In this document: positions 56,536-64,000 of the stretch, one piece after another
How positions within the stretch are numbered: the first letter of the stretch is position 1
How the letters are laid out: every line of letters begins with the position of its first letter
NCBI RefSeq assembly: GCF_023614235.1
Contig: NZ_CP094264.1
Coordinates: forward strand, 4,774,001-4,838,000
DNA length: 64,000 nucleotides
Direction of reading: 5' to 3'
From: Streptomyces sp. MRC013
GTDB taxonomy: Bacteria > Actinomycetota > Actinomycetes > Streptomycetales > Streptomycetaceae
The notes under the pieces: generated by a model
The model's input: the letters and a program-made list of their open reading frames with translations, nothing else
Database searches by the model: none
Told to the model about the DNA's origin: nothing
Translations under genes and position numbers: made by a program

Positions 56536-58134
56536 TCAGCGTCCGCGGCGTCCCACCGGCCCGCGCACCGTGCGGACGGGACGCGCGGTGCCCACGGCGA
56601 CGGGCGGCGATCCGGCCGTCCGCACCCCGGCGCCCGCCGCGCCCGCGAGGACGGCGAGCGACGCCCACAGGGGCCAGTCCCCGAACCGCACGTACGGCGT
56701 CACCGCCGTGCCGGCGAGCGGCACGTCGTAGACGGCGGCGGCGGCGCGGTCCGTGTCGAGCGGGGCCCCGATCCGGGCGCCGTCCGGCCCGTGCACGGCG
56801 CTCACGCCGGTCAGCGTCGCGTGCACCACCGGCCGTCCGGTCTCGGCCGCGCGCAGCGCCGCCAGCGACGCGTGCTGCCCGGGCGCCCAGCTGTCCTGGA
56901 ACGTCGACGTCGCCGACTGGGCGACCAGCACCTGCGCGCCCTCGCGCGCCAGGCGGCGACTCATGTCGGGGAAGGCCGACTCGAAGCACACCAGCGGACC
57001 CACCCGAAGCGGCCGCCCCCCGCCGCCCCCGACCGCCATCACGACCGGCCCGGTTCCGCGCCGCCGGTCCTCGTCCGCGGCCCGGCCCACCGACGTCGCC
57101 CACCCCAGTACGGACCGCGCCGGCACGTACTCGCCGAACGGCACCAGCCGCATCTTGTCGTACCGGTCCCCGGTCGGGCCGCCGGGGCCCACCAGGACGC
57201 TGCTCTTGTAGATGCCCGGCAGGTCCGAGCGGCGCGCGTCGACGTTCACCAGGACCTCGGCGCCGACGCGCCGCGACAGCTCCGCCAGCCGGTCGGCGAG
57301 GTCCGGCCTGGCCGCCAGGTCGGCGCCGACGCTGCTCTCGCCCCACACCACGAGGCGCACGCCCCGCCCCGCCAGCGGACGCGTCAGCTCCTCGCCGCGG
57401 GAGAACCGGGCCTCCGGCCCGCCGACCACCCCCGGCTGGACGACCGCGACCCGTACCGCGCCCACCGGCTCCGGCGGCGCCCACCACGTCCACACCGACG
57501 CCGTGGCGGAAGCGCACAGCGCGAGTACCGCGGCCGCGGCCGTACGCGCCCGGGGGACCGCCGCGAGCAGCGCCACCGCGGTGTTGACCGCCACCACCAG
57601 GAGTGTCACCAGCCACACCCCGCCCAGCGCCGCCATCCGCAGCGCGGGCGCGACCTGCCACTGGCTGGCGCCCAGCAGCCCCCACGGACCGCCCAGGCCC
57701 TCCCACGACCGGACGGCCTCGACCACCAGCCACCCCGACGGCACCACCGCGCACGCGGTGGCCGCCCGCCCGAGCGACGCCGTGGCCCCCCGCAGCGCCC
57801 ACCGCACCAGCCACCCCCACGGCGCCCACAGCGCCCCCAGGAACGCGGCCAGCACCAGGAGGAAGACGTGCAGGCTCGGCGCCAGCCAGTGGTGCACGGC
57901 CAGGACGAACCCGGTCCCGCCCAGCCACCCGTCGAGCGCCGCGCGCCGGCCGGTCGGCGCGGTGCGGAGCAGCAGCAGCCACGGCACCAGCGCCACGTAC
58001 GCCAGCCACCACAGGGACGGTGCCGGGAACGTCAGGGCGGGCGGAGCACCCGCCAGGACGGCGGCCGCGCCGCGTCGCCACCGCGGCGACCGGGGCCGCC
58101 CGGCCACCGCGCCCTGCTCGGTCGGCAACCGCAT
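56536..58134 (-). CDS. lnt: Apolipoprotein N-acyltransferase
   Basis: 532-aa membrane enzyme that adds the third acyl chain to lipoproteins. About six to eight hydrophobic segments (residues 15-230) precede a nitrilase-like domain: catalytic Glu in VVWGESSVG, Lys in YDKMRLVPFGEYVP and Cys in GPLVCFESAFPD. All three are present. A Pro/Arg-rich tail follows the last helix. ATG 58134 follows GAGGAGG; the frame is open further upstream but lacks such a site. Streptomyces often carry two lnt paralogues; which this is cannot be told. Confidence 0.92.
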   Translation of the reverse strand: MRLPTEQGAVAGRPRSPRWRRGAAAVLAGAPPALTFPAPSLWWLAYVALVPWLLLLRTAPTGRRAALDGWLGGTGFVLAVHHWLAPSLHVFLLVLAAFLGALWAPWGWLVRWALRGATASLGRAATACAVVPSGWLVVEAVRSWEGLGGPWGLLGASQWQVAPALRMAALGGVWLVTLLVVAVNTAVALLAAVPRARTAAAAVLALCASATASVWTWWAPPEPVGAVRVAVVQPGVVGGPEARFSRGEELTRPLAGRGVRLVVWGESSVGADLAARPDLADRLAELSRRVGAEVLVNVDARRSDLPGIYKSSVLVGPGGPTGDRYDKMRLVPFGEYVPARSVLGWATSVGRAADEDRRRGTGPVVMAVGGGGGRPLRVGPLVCFESAFPDMSRRLAREGAQVLVAQSATSTFQDSWAPGQHASLAALRAAETGRPVVHATLTGVSAVHGPDGARIGAPLDTDRAAAAVYDVPLAGTAVTPYVRFGDWPLWASLAVLAGAAGAGVRTAGSPPVAVGTARPVRTVRGPVGRRGR

Positions 58135-58536
58135 CCGCGCCTCCTCACCCGGGGCTCCGGGACTCCAGTGTGGCGGAGGGGCCGCTGCGCGGACAGGGGG
58201 CCGTGGCCGCCCCGCACGGGCAGGGCCGCCGGGTCCCGGCGCGGCGGGGTGCGCTCGCGGACGCGTCAGGGGCCGGGAGGGCCTTCGCGGACGGGGCGGG
58301 GGAACCGGCCGGGAGCAGGCCGCCCCGAGCACCCGCCCCCGCACGCGGCGGGGGAGGCGCTCGGGGCGGGCCGGGCCCGTGGGGCGCGGAGCCGGGGCAG
58401 CGGTCTTCCGGCGCGGAGCCGGGTCAGCGGACCCCGGGTGCCGGTGGCCGCCCCCGGGGTGCGGCTCTCCCCCGGCGAGGGGCCGGGCCGGTACGGGGCG
58501 GGTGCGGCCGGGCGGCGGGCGATGCTCTTATGGATG
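58135..58536. other. Gene-free stretch between lnt and an IS110 element
   Basis: 400 bp of low-complexity GC-rich DNA. It contains a 20-bp near-tandem repeat (GCGCGGAGCCGGGGCAGCGG at about 58384 and a copy with one change at about 58411). No gene is recognisable; the lnt promoter should be near 58150-58250. Confidence 0.5.
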
Positions 58537-59636
58537 TCAAGCAGCGGTTGCGAGGTGACTCGGGGGCGCTGTGGTGGCGTTGGTGGTGGTCAGGACGTGG
58601 TAGATCTCGCGGGCGACGAACCGTTTGAGGCAGCGGATGATCTCCTTCTTCGACAGGCCCTGTGTGGTGCGTCGCTCCATGTACTGCTTGGTGCGCTGGT
58701 CCCAGCGCAGGCGGCAGAGCACGATCCGGTGGAGGGCCGCGTTCGCGGCCCGGTCACCACCCCGGTTGAGCCGGTGGCGGTGGGTCCGACCGGATGACGC
58801 GGGCAGCGGGGCGACGCCGCAGAGCATGGCGAACGCCGCTTCCGAGCGGAGCCGGTCGGGGTTGTCGCCCGCGGTGACCAGCAGCTGGCCGGCGACGTCC
58901 GGGCCGACGCCGTTCAGCTCGGTCAGGGCAGGGTTGATCTCCTGGGTGAGCGGGGCTATCAGCTCGTCCAGCTCGTCGGTCTCCTGGCCCAGGTCGCGGT
59001 GGCGGCGGGCGAGCGAAGGGCGATCTTCGTGGCGGTGGCTGGGTCGCCGGTCTGTTCCAGGCTCGGGCGGAAGCCCGCGCAGACGGTCAGCAGGTCCTTG
59101 TCCTTCAGGTGCCGCAGCATGGTGCGGACGCCTTCCGGCGCGGTGACGATCAGGTTTTTGATCTGCCGTGTGACGTCGGACCGCTGCCGGACCGCGCTGC
59201 GGCGGGCGACCCGCAGGGCCCGTAGGGCCTCGACCCGGCCGTCACGGAACTTCGGTGTTCCGGTGCGGCGTCCGGCGAGCGCGGCCCGGGCCGCGGCCTC
59301 GGCGTCGACCGGGTCGGGCTTGCCCTGCCAGCGGCGCGTCTTGCGGTCCGGACGGTCGATCTCCACAACCGTCACCTCATGGTCGCGCAGGTAGCGGGCC
59401 AGGCCCGCGTTGTAGGCGCCGGTGCCCTCGACCCCGACCATCAGCAGGGTCCCGAAGGACCTCAGCCAGGCCAGGAGCTTGCGGTAGCCGAACGCGGAGG
59501 CGGGGAACTGGGCCGAGCCCAGGACCCGGCCCGCCGAGTCGATCGCGGCCGCGGTGTGGGTGTCCTTGTGGGTGTCGACGCCGCCGGTGACCTCGACCTG
59601 GTGCTGTGCCGTCGTTGGATGTGCCGTCCTGTCCAT
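58537..59636 (-). pseudogene. IS110 family transposase, frameshifted
   Basis: Reads MDRTAHPTTAQHQVEVTGGV with DTHKDTHTAA, the DEDD-type start of IS110 recombinases, then MVGVEGTGAYNAGLARYLRD, KTRRWQGKPDPVDAEAAARA, and, after a frame change near 59000-59020, the Transposase_20 end with NPDRLRSEAAFAMLCGVAPL, PASSGRTHRHRLNRGGDRAA and the catalytic Ser region. One added base rejoins the halves (about 367 aa). It ends HLATAA at 58537. The element is probably inactive if the break is real. Confidence 0.85.
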
Positions 59637-59845
59637 TCGACCGGGTGGGATGGCACCCGTCGGCCCGGAGGGCGGACAAGACAGTGATGGGGCCTCCGGC
59701 CAGGCTCTTGTGAAGTCACGTCCCCCGGCCCGACGGATGCAGGCGAACGTCCCCCGGACAGAGCCGACAGATCCCGTTGAGGACCCTGAGTCAGTCAGGC
59801 GGTGGATCAGACCCCGTCGGGGAACACTCACGTACATCCTCACTG
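59637..59845 (-). other. Non-coding 5' flank of the IS110 transposase, candidate bridge-RNA region
   Basis: In IS110-group elements the strip upstream of the recombinase gene encodes the bridge RNA that pairs with donor and target DNA. This 209-bp flank holds no protein and has short inverted segments. The position fits, but no structure was computed. Confidence 0.3.
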
Positions 59846-60037
59846 TCAGGCGGCGGTGCCGACGTCGCCCCGCTGCGCGGCGGCCCATTTCAGGACGAGG
59901 GCCTGGTAGATCCGCTGCTCGTCCGCCGACAGGCGTCCGTCCGCGCGCGCCCACAGTTCGCGGATGGCCCGGTTGAGGGCGTCGGCGTCGGGGACGGGCA
60001 CGGCGGGGTCGAAGGGGTCGGACGCGGGCTTGGACAT
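59846..60037 (-). CDS. Small conserved hypothetical protein
   Basis: 63 aa: MSKPASDPFDPAVPVPDADA, then LNRAIRELWARADGRLSADE and QRIYQALVLKWAAAQRG. This helical pattern is familiar from short Streptomyces proteins of unknown function. It lies between the IS110 and IS630 elements and appears intact. Confidence 0.6.
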   Translation of the reverse strand: MSKPASDPFDPAVPVPDADALNRAIRELWARADGRLSADEQRIYQALVLKWAAAQRGDVGTAA

Positions 60038-60192
60038 GCGACCAGACTAATGCGCACATCGGACGATCCGCTGTGACCCGCCACGCATCGTGACGCGTCC
60101 CACGGTGGCGTCAGTACGTCGGCCGGCCCGCGTCGGGGCTGAGGACACCCAGCCAGATCAGGGCGAACAGCACCGGTCCGAGAGCTATCCGG

Positions 60193-61302
60193 TATTGATC
60201 CGAAACGGTTTGGGTTCTGGGTCGTTGGTGGGGTGTGAGTGATCTGGTGGGGGACGCGCGGCGTCTGTCGCCGTCGGCGCAGGAGGCCCTGCGGCTGCGG
60301 GCGGTGGCTGCGTTGGTGGCGGGGCGGGGCCGTGAGGATGTGGCGGCGGTGTTCGGGGTGTCGCTGAAGGCGGTGGACGGCTGGTGGGTGAAGTGGCAGG
60401 CCGGCGGGCGGGAGGCGCTGGTCATGCGGCCGCGGGGCAAGCCGGTCGGGGTGCACCAGGTGCTCGGGGAGGCCGAGCAGGCCGCCGTGCGGCAGGCGGT
60501 GCTGGACCGTCGACCCTGCGATGTCGGCCTGAGCGGGCAGTTGTGGACGCGGCGGCTGGTCGGCGAGCTGATCGCGAAGCTGTACCGGGTGCGGCTGACC
60601 GATCCCGGGGTGGGCAAGTATCTGAGGCGGTGGGGGCTGTCCTTCCAGCGTCCGGACAAGCGGGCGGTGGAACAGGACCTGGAGTCCGTGCGCCGCTGGC
60701 ACGAGGAGGCATGGCCGGCGATCCGGGCGAAGGCGAAGAGGGACGGCGGCGAGATCCTGTTCGCCGACCAGGTCGGTATCCGCTCCGACCAGGTCACCGG
60801 CCGCACCTGGGGCGAGAAGGGCAGGACACCCGTGGTGCGGCGGAGCGGGAACCGGTTCTCGGTGAACGCGATGTCGGCGATCAGCACCAAGGGCCGGACG
60901 CACTTCATGGTCTTCACCGAGAGCTTCACCGCCGAGGTGATGTGCCGCTTCCTTCACCGGCTGGCCGGCCACTTCGACCGCAAGGTCCATCTCGTGGTCG
61001 ACGGGCACTCCGTCCACCGTTCGAAGAAGGTCCGCGACTGGCTCGCCGCCCACCCCGACGACGTCGAGCTGCACTTCCTCCCCGCCTACTCGCCCGAGCT
61101 GAACCCCGACGAGCTGGTCAACGCCGACCTCAAACACAGCCCGCCCAAACAGCACCGAGCACGGAACCAGGCCGAACTCGCCGCGGAGACCCGCCGCTTC
61201 TTCCGCAGACGCCAGCGTCAGCCGCACATCGTCCGCGGCTACTTCGGCGGCCCGCACGTCCGCTACGTCCTCGACGAGAACCCCATAAGTTTCTGATCAA
61301 TA
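60193..61302 (+). mobile_element. IS630 family insertion sequence, intact
   Basis: A 1.1-kb element with imperfect terminal inverted repeats of about 26 bp. The left end is TATTGATCCGAAACGGTTTG (60193 on); the right end, read in reverse, is TATTGATCAGAAACTTATGG. Both ends sit at TA (60193-60194 and 61301-61302), the IS630 target duplication. The single transposase gene is full length, so the element may still be mobile or recently inserted. Confidence 0.85.
60235..61296 (+). CDS. IS630 family transposase
   Basis: 353-aa DDE transposase. The N-terminal helix-turn-helix is LSPSAQEALRLRAVAALVAG, then a second HTH; the DDE residues are the Asp in ILFADQVGIRSD, the Asp in VHLVVDGHSVH and the acidic residue in PAYSPELNPDELVN. 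All are present and the frame is unbroken. GTG 60235 lies just inside the left inverted repeat. It cuts the DNA at TA sites. Confidence 0.95.
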   Translation: MSDLVGDARRLSPSAQEALRLRAVAALVAGRGREDVAAVFGVSLKAVDGWWVKWQAGGREALVMRPRGKPVGVHQVLGEAEQAAVRQAVLDRRPCDVGLSGQLWTRRLVGELIAKLYRVRLTDPGVGKYLRRWGLSFQRPDKRAVEQDLESVRRWHEEAWPAIRAKAKRDGGEILFADQVGIRSDQVTGRTWGEKGRTPVVRRSGNRFSVNAMSAISTKGRTHFMVFTESFTAEVMCRFLHRLAGHFDRKVHLVVDGHSVHRSKKVRDWLAAHPDDVELHFLPAYSPELNPDELVNADLKHSPPKQHRARNQAELAAETRRFFRRRQRQPHIVRGYFGGPHVRYVLDENPISF

Positions 61303-61701
61303 GAACGCACGATCGACCTCGACGGCTCCGGCGAAGTCGCGGAACGCGCGGTCCCGGGCGGCGGCGTCCCGGGTTGCCACGTCCGCGCGGTGGTCAAGGC
61401 CCCAGGTGGTGAGGAGGTGCTGTGCGAGGCGCTCGGGGTCCAGGTGCGCGGTGGTGTGCTGGGGGTTGTCGGCCGCGACTGCCGTGTCGATCCGGTACGC
61501 GGCGGCCACCTCCTCGCCCGTCTGGACAGATGTGTCGAGCAGTGTCTCGGCCTCCGCCAGGCTGGCCGGCCACACGTCCCACGCGCCGTCGAGGCGGGCC
61601 GAGCGGACCACGATGCGCAGCAGTGCCTCGCGCTGGGGCAAGACCTCGATCTCTTCGAGCGTGAGCCAGAAGGTTCGTTCCGGCGCTGGCGACCTCGTCA
61701 T
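61297..61701 (-). pseudogene. Downstream part of the TfuA-like gene or separate small gene, cut by IS630
   Basis: 134 codons (WLTLEEIEVLPQREALLRIV and LLDTSVQTGEEVAAAYRIDT) whose last codons lie inside the IS630 right end, so the natural C-terminus is gone. The frame starts where the TfuA-like frame breaks (DADDEVAS), and a one-base change would join the two into a protein of about 237 aa, near TfuA length. I do not see clear TfuA sequence in this part, so a separate gene is possible. Confidence 0.45.
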
Positions 61702-62014
61702 CCGCGTCCAGGCGGCCGGCGCCGAAGTCCTCGAAGATCCTGCCCACGCCGACCATCCCGTACGGGGCGAGCTCGGCGGTCCGGAGGGCTCCGACGACGG
61801 TGACGCCGTCGGCCAGGACGGCGAGGATCTCCTTGTGCCGGGTGGGGGCGCTCTGGTGCCATACGCCGTCGGTGATCAGCGCGACGTCGCCGGGACGGAG
61901 CGCGAGACGGAGCAGATCGCCGTGCTTGACCGGCGGGTGCGGGACCGCGTCGGGCACGAGTTCGCGGATGCGGTCGGCGCCGATGGTGGGGCCGGCGAAG
62001 ACGCGGACGGTCAT
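61694..62014 (-). pseudogene. TfuA-like protein, N-terminal part
   Basis: About 107 codons with the TfuA signature: VRVFAGPTIGADRIRELVPD, then HGDLLRLALRPGDVALITDG, RHKEILAVLADGVTVVGALR, and APYGMVGVGRIFEDFGAGRL with DADDEVA. TfuA proteins partner YcaO enzymes in making thioamides in peptides and proteins. ATG 62014 has GGAGG upstream and overlaps the YcaO stop, as in intact pairs. The frame is lost after DADDEVAS. Confidence 0.7.
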
Positions 62015-62229
62015 GCGGATGCCTCCAGGCGCGGACGGGGAATGGTGTGGCGGGAGCTGTAGCGCAGGTGCGGTGCGCAGACCTTGACCACGGAGAACTC
62101 CTCGCGCTCGTATGGTCCCGTGGTCAGATCCACCACGACCGGAGCGGCGCCGACCCTCGCGGTGATCACGGACGCCAGGTACGTGGCCTCGGCCTGGTGC
62201 GTCGGGGCATACGGGTGCCACAGCGTCAT
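62011..62229 (-). pseudogene. YcaO C-terminal remnant
   Basis: 72 codons matching the end of YcaO cyclodehydratase/thioamidation enzymes: HQAEATYLASVITARVGAAP, VVVDLTTGPYEREEFSVVKV and CAPHLRYSSRHTIPRPRLEA. The ATP-binding body is missing; sequence before 62230 is unrelated and begins with a GC palindrome. The stop overlaps the TfuA-like start (ATGA). Confidence 0.65.
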
Positions 62230-62321
62230 GCCACCACGTGTCCCGCGGCCGGCCGACGGGCCGTCGGCCGGCTCCGCCGGACGGTCCGCGAACCCTCTCT
62301 TCGGGGGGTGCGCGGGCGGCG

Positions 62322-62627
62322 TTACCAGGTCACCGGAAGGCGGAGGGGGAAGCGGCGGATGGTCTCGGTGTCCCAGCGCACCTCTTCCGGACAGACGCAG
62401 ATCCCAGAACCGGGTGCGGTGGCAGCAGCCGCATCGTGCACGCGCGCAGGTCCTCGCGGTCCTCCGCCGGTACGGCGAGCAGTTCGCAGATCGTCAGATG
62501 GGGTAGCAGCACCGACAGGCGTGTCCGCCACATTGACCGCCTCTGGTGACACGATCGGTTCCGGTGCCATCCTCGGATGGTCCCGGCCGACGATCGCGGC
62601 CCGGCTCAGCCGCGGATCGCGCGTCAC
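62322..62627 (-). pseudogene. Cytochrome P450 relic
   Basis: Scattered P450 pieces in different frames: TRDPRLSRAAIVGRDHPRMA with PEPIVSPEAVNVAD (the early region of bacterial P450s), LPHLTICELLAVPAEDREDL (helix D-E region), and RRFPLRLPVTW as the tail. The heme Cys and I-helix are absent. Several internal deletions have occurred. Confidence 0.5.
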
Positions 62628-62914
62628 TGTGGTCGAAGGGGCGGGACACCACCCGGGCGCCGGTGGGCATGGGGTGACTCCCGCGGGTACGAGGGGAACG
62701 GGACGCGGGCGGCGGTGTGATCATTCCGCCCGCTCGATGACTTCCCGCCTGGCTCCGCGTCCGAATACCGCCGAAGAGCTGACCGACCACGACAGCCCAC
62801 AGGGCTGTCGTGGTCGGTGCTGACCTGCAGCCGGGCGGAGAGTCGTCCAGGGCGCCTGAGTCCCCCTGGCGGTCCGACACGCGCGTCCCGACCGGCTGCT
62901 CCAGCGTGAGGCTC

Positions 62915-63455
62915 ATGTGTGCGCGTGTGTGCTGTGGCAGGCAGCCGGTCTTCGTGGGCCGGAACATGGGCTGGAAGCAGAGCCTGGACACCAACCTGTG
63001 GGTGCTATCCCGCGGGGCGGAGCGGGCGGGCATGGGAGCGGACGACCCGCTGCCGCTGCGGTGGAGCGCGTTACGGCAGGGCGGTGGCCATCGCGTACGA
63101 CTCCGCCACCACGGACGGGATCAACGAGGCGGGTCTTGGCGCGCATCTGCCGTGGCTGGCCGAACCGGACTATGGGGAGCGCGACCCGCGCCTGCCGGCC
63201 GTGAGCGCCGCACTGTGGACGCAGTACCTCCTGGACCGCTTCCCCACCGTCGCCGAGGCGGTCGACGCGCTGGAGGCCGAACTCTTCCAGGTGCGCCCAC
63301 AGGGGGACGCCCACGCGGGCACGTGGAGCACGGTGCACCTGGCGCTTGACCACGCCACGGGAGACTCGGCGGTCGTCGAGTGCCGGCATGCTCGCGACGT
63401 CACCGGCCGGTACGAGCCCCGTGAACCGTTCACTTTCGCCCTCGCGGGGGCGTGA
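62915..63455 (+). pseudogene. Linear amide C-N hydrolase (choloylglycine/penicillin V acylase type), broken
   Basis: Begins MCARVCCGRQPVFVGRNMGW, with Cys 2 as the Ntn nucleophile, then LDTNLWVLSRGAERAGMGAD and LRWSA. A frame change near 63065 leads to VAIAYDSATTDGINEAGLGA, HLPWLAEPDYGERDPRLPAV and TVHLALDHATGDSAVVE, after which the sequence loses family resemblance and stops at 63455. About half of the normal length is missing. Confidence 0.7.
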
Positions 63456-63509
63456 GGCGGCTTACGCTTCCAGCTCGCGAAGCCGTGGCCCGACGTCCGG
63501 GAGGGGCGG

Positions 63510-64000
63510 TCAGGGCACGAGGCTGTCGAGGTCGATGTCGAGGGGGATGGGGACAGAGACCTTCAACCGGTTGCGGTGGATGCCGGTGGCCACGTAGGTG
63601 CTGGTCATGGTGTCGAGTTCGTAGGTGTGGACGGTGGGGGCGCCGGTCTCGTCCTCGACGCGCCAGAAGTGGGGGATCCTGGCCTGTGCGTACTTGAAGG
63701 GCTTCAGGGAACGGTCGCGGTCCGCCGACTCCTCCGAGACGACCTCGATGACCAGGGCGACATCCTCGGGCGCGTACCACGTCCGGTCGGGGTCGTACGG
63801 GGCGGTCGTGACCAGGATGTCCGGCTCGGGGCGGCTCTTCTTGTCGAGCCTGACGGTCATCTCACGCTCGGCGTCGAACCCGACGGGGGCGGCCTGGCGC
63901 AGGGCGAAGGTCAGGTTCTCCACCAGCCGGGCGTGCCAGGACCGCTGCGGCGACATCATGAAGATCAGGGCTCCGTCGATGAGTTCGGTGTGCCGCGGTG
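63510..64000 (-). CDS. Uma2 family endonuclease (DUF820), 5' end outside the window
   Basis: The frame is open to the window edge; upstream codons read TAAHRTELIDGALIFMMSPQ, typical of the Uma2 start, so the first residues are missing. Core features are SRPEPDILV with the catalytic Asp, VALVIEVVSEESADRD with the Glu, and FKYAQARIPHFWRVE. These PD-(D/E)XK-fold proteins are very common in Streptomyces; their targets are unknown. Confidence 0.88.
   Translation of the reverse strand, partial: PRHTELIDGALIFMMSPQRSWHARLVENLTFALRQAAPVGFDAEREMTVRLDKKSRPEPDILVTTAPYDPDRTWYAPEDVALVIEVVSEESADRDRSLKPFKYAQARIPHFWRVEDETGAPTVHTYELDTMTSTYVATGIHRNRLKVSVPIPLDIDLDSLVP

Larger units (their letters stand above)
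58537..59845 (-). mobile_element. IS110-type insertion sequence (ends not defined)
   Basis: The transposase gene plus about 200 bp of non-coding DNA upstream of its start. IS110 elements have no inverted repeats or clear target duplication, so ends cannot be read by eye; I give the gene and the flank up to the next gene. Confidence 0.55.

Noticed and set aside
55723-58797. 1024-codon plus-strand frame opposite the lipoprotein and lnt genes
   Set aside because: Low-complexity Pro/Arg/Gly sequence without domains; lnt on the minus strand has all catalytic residues.

Overview
The window is very GC-rich with strong third-position G/C bias, frequent GTG starts and Streptomyces-type families (DUF5999, XRE/DUF397 pairs, MocR regulators, glycine riboswitch before gcvP). 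It reads as a Streptomyces or close relative. Function names come from recognising protein families by eye; no database search was run.

Layout. 0-16.7 kb is mostly housekeeping and small-molecule genes: the 3' end of dinB, a PRC-barrel gene, a tandem glycine riboswitch with gcvP, a glutamate-cysteine ligase-like enzyme, a CPBP protease, PhzF, two EamA transporters, a divergent PNPOx/MocR pair, a frameshifted LysR regulator and an S9 peptidase. 16.8-28.4 kb is a compact biosynthetic locus: two homologous ATP-grasp ligases, an MFS exporter, an acylating aldehyde dehydrogenase, a 4-hydroxy-2-oxoacid aldolase, a JmjC/cupin-8 oxygenase, an alpha-oxoamine synthase, an HpcH/HpaI (CitE-like) lyase, an ornithine-cyclodeaminase-family enzyme and a MaoC dehydratase. 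Lyase + dehydratase + oxoamine synthase + ATP-grasp ligase is the logic known for ketomemicin-type carbonylmethylene pseudopeptides, so I infer a related but different pseudopeptide pathway. 28.4-33.4 kb holds an aminopeptidase P, a broken hypothetical gene and an XRE/DUF397/ATPase regulatory trio.

33.5-49.7 kb is an island with a type I-E CRISPR-Cas system: 42 repeats with 41 spacers, an AT-richer leader, cas2, cas1, cas6e, cas5e, cas7e, cse2 and a natural Cas3-Cse1 fusion, all on the minus strand. The island is bounded by degenerate direct repeats that contain an integrase C-terminal remnant and the 5' end of a HipA-like kinase gene; the left kinase copy is truncated and the right one is intact. 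Past cas3 lie a two-repeat CRISPR relic, a tRNA-like fragment, a decayed DUF91/NucS-like gene and a transposase tail.

49.6-58.1 kb returns to chromosomal genes: HipA-like kinase with DUF3037, two SDR oxidoreductases behind a good promoter and a TetR-like operator, a solute-binding lipoprotein, ung, small unknown genes and lnt. 58.5-64 kb is a gene graveyard: an IS110 element, an intact IS630 element, remnants of a TfuA/YcaO pair, a P450 relic, an Ntn-hydrolase relic and a Uma2 nuclease gene cut by the window edge.

A recurring oddity is single-base length change, mostly in short G/C runs, that breaks otherwise good genes (LysR, cyclodeaminase-like, cas3, cse1, an SDR, ung, IS110). Even the CRISPR repeats vary by one base in their C or G runs. 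Consensus errors in the assembly are the simplest explanation, so many entries called broken may be intact in the organism.
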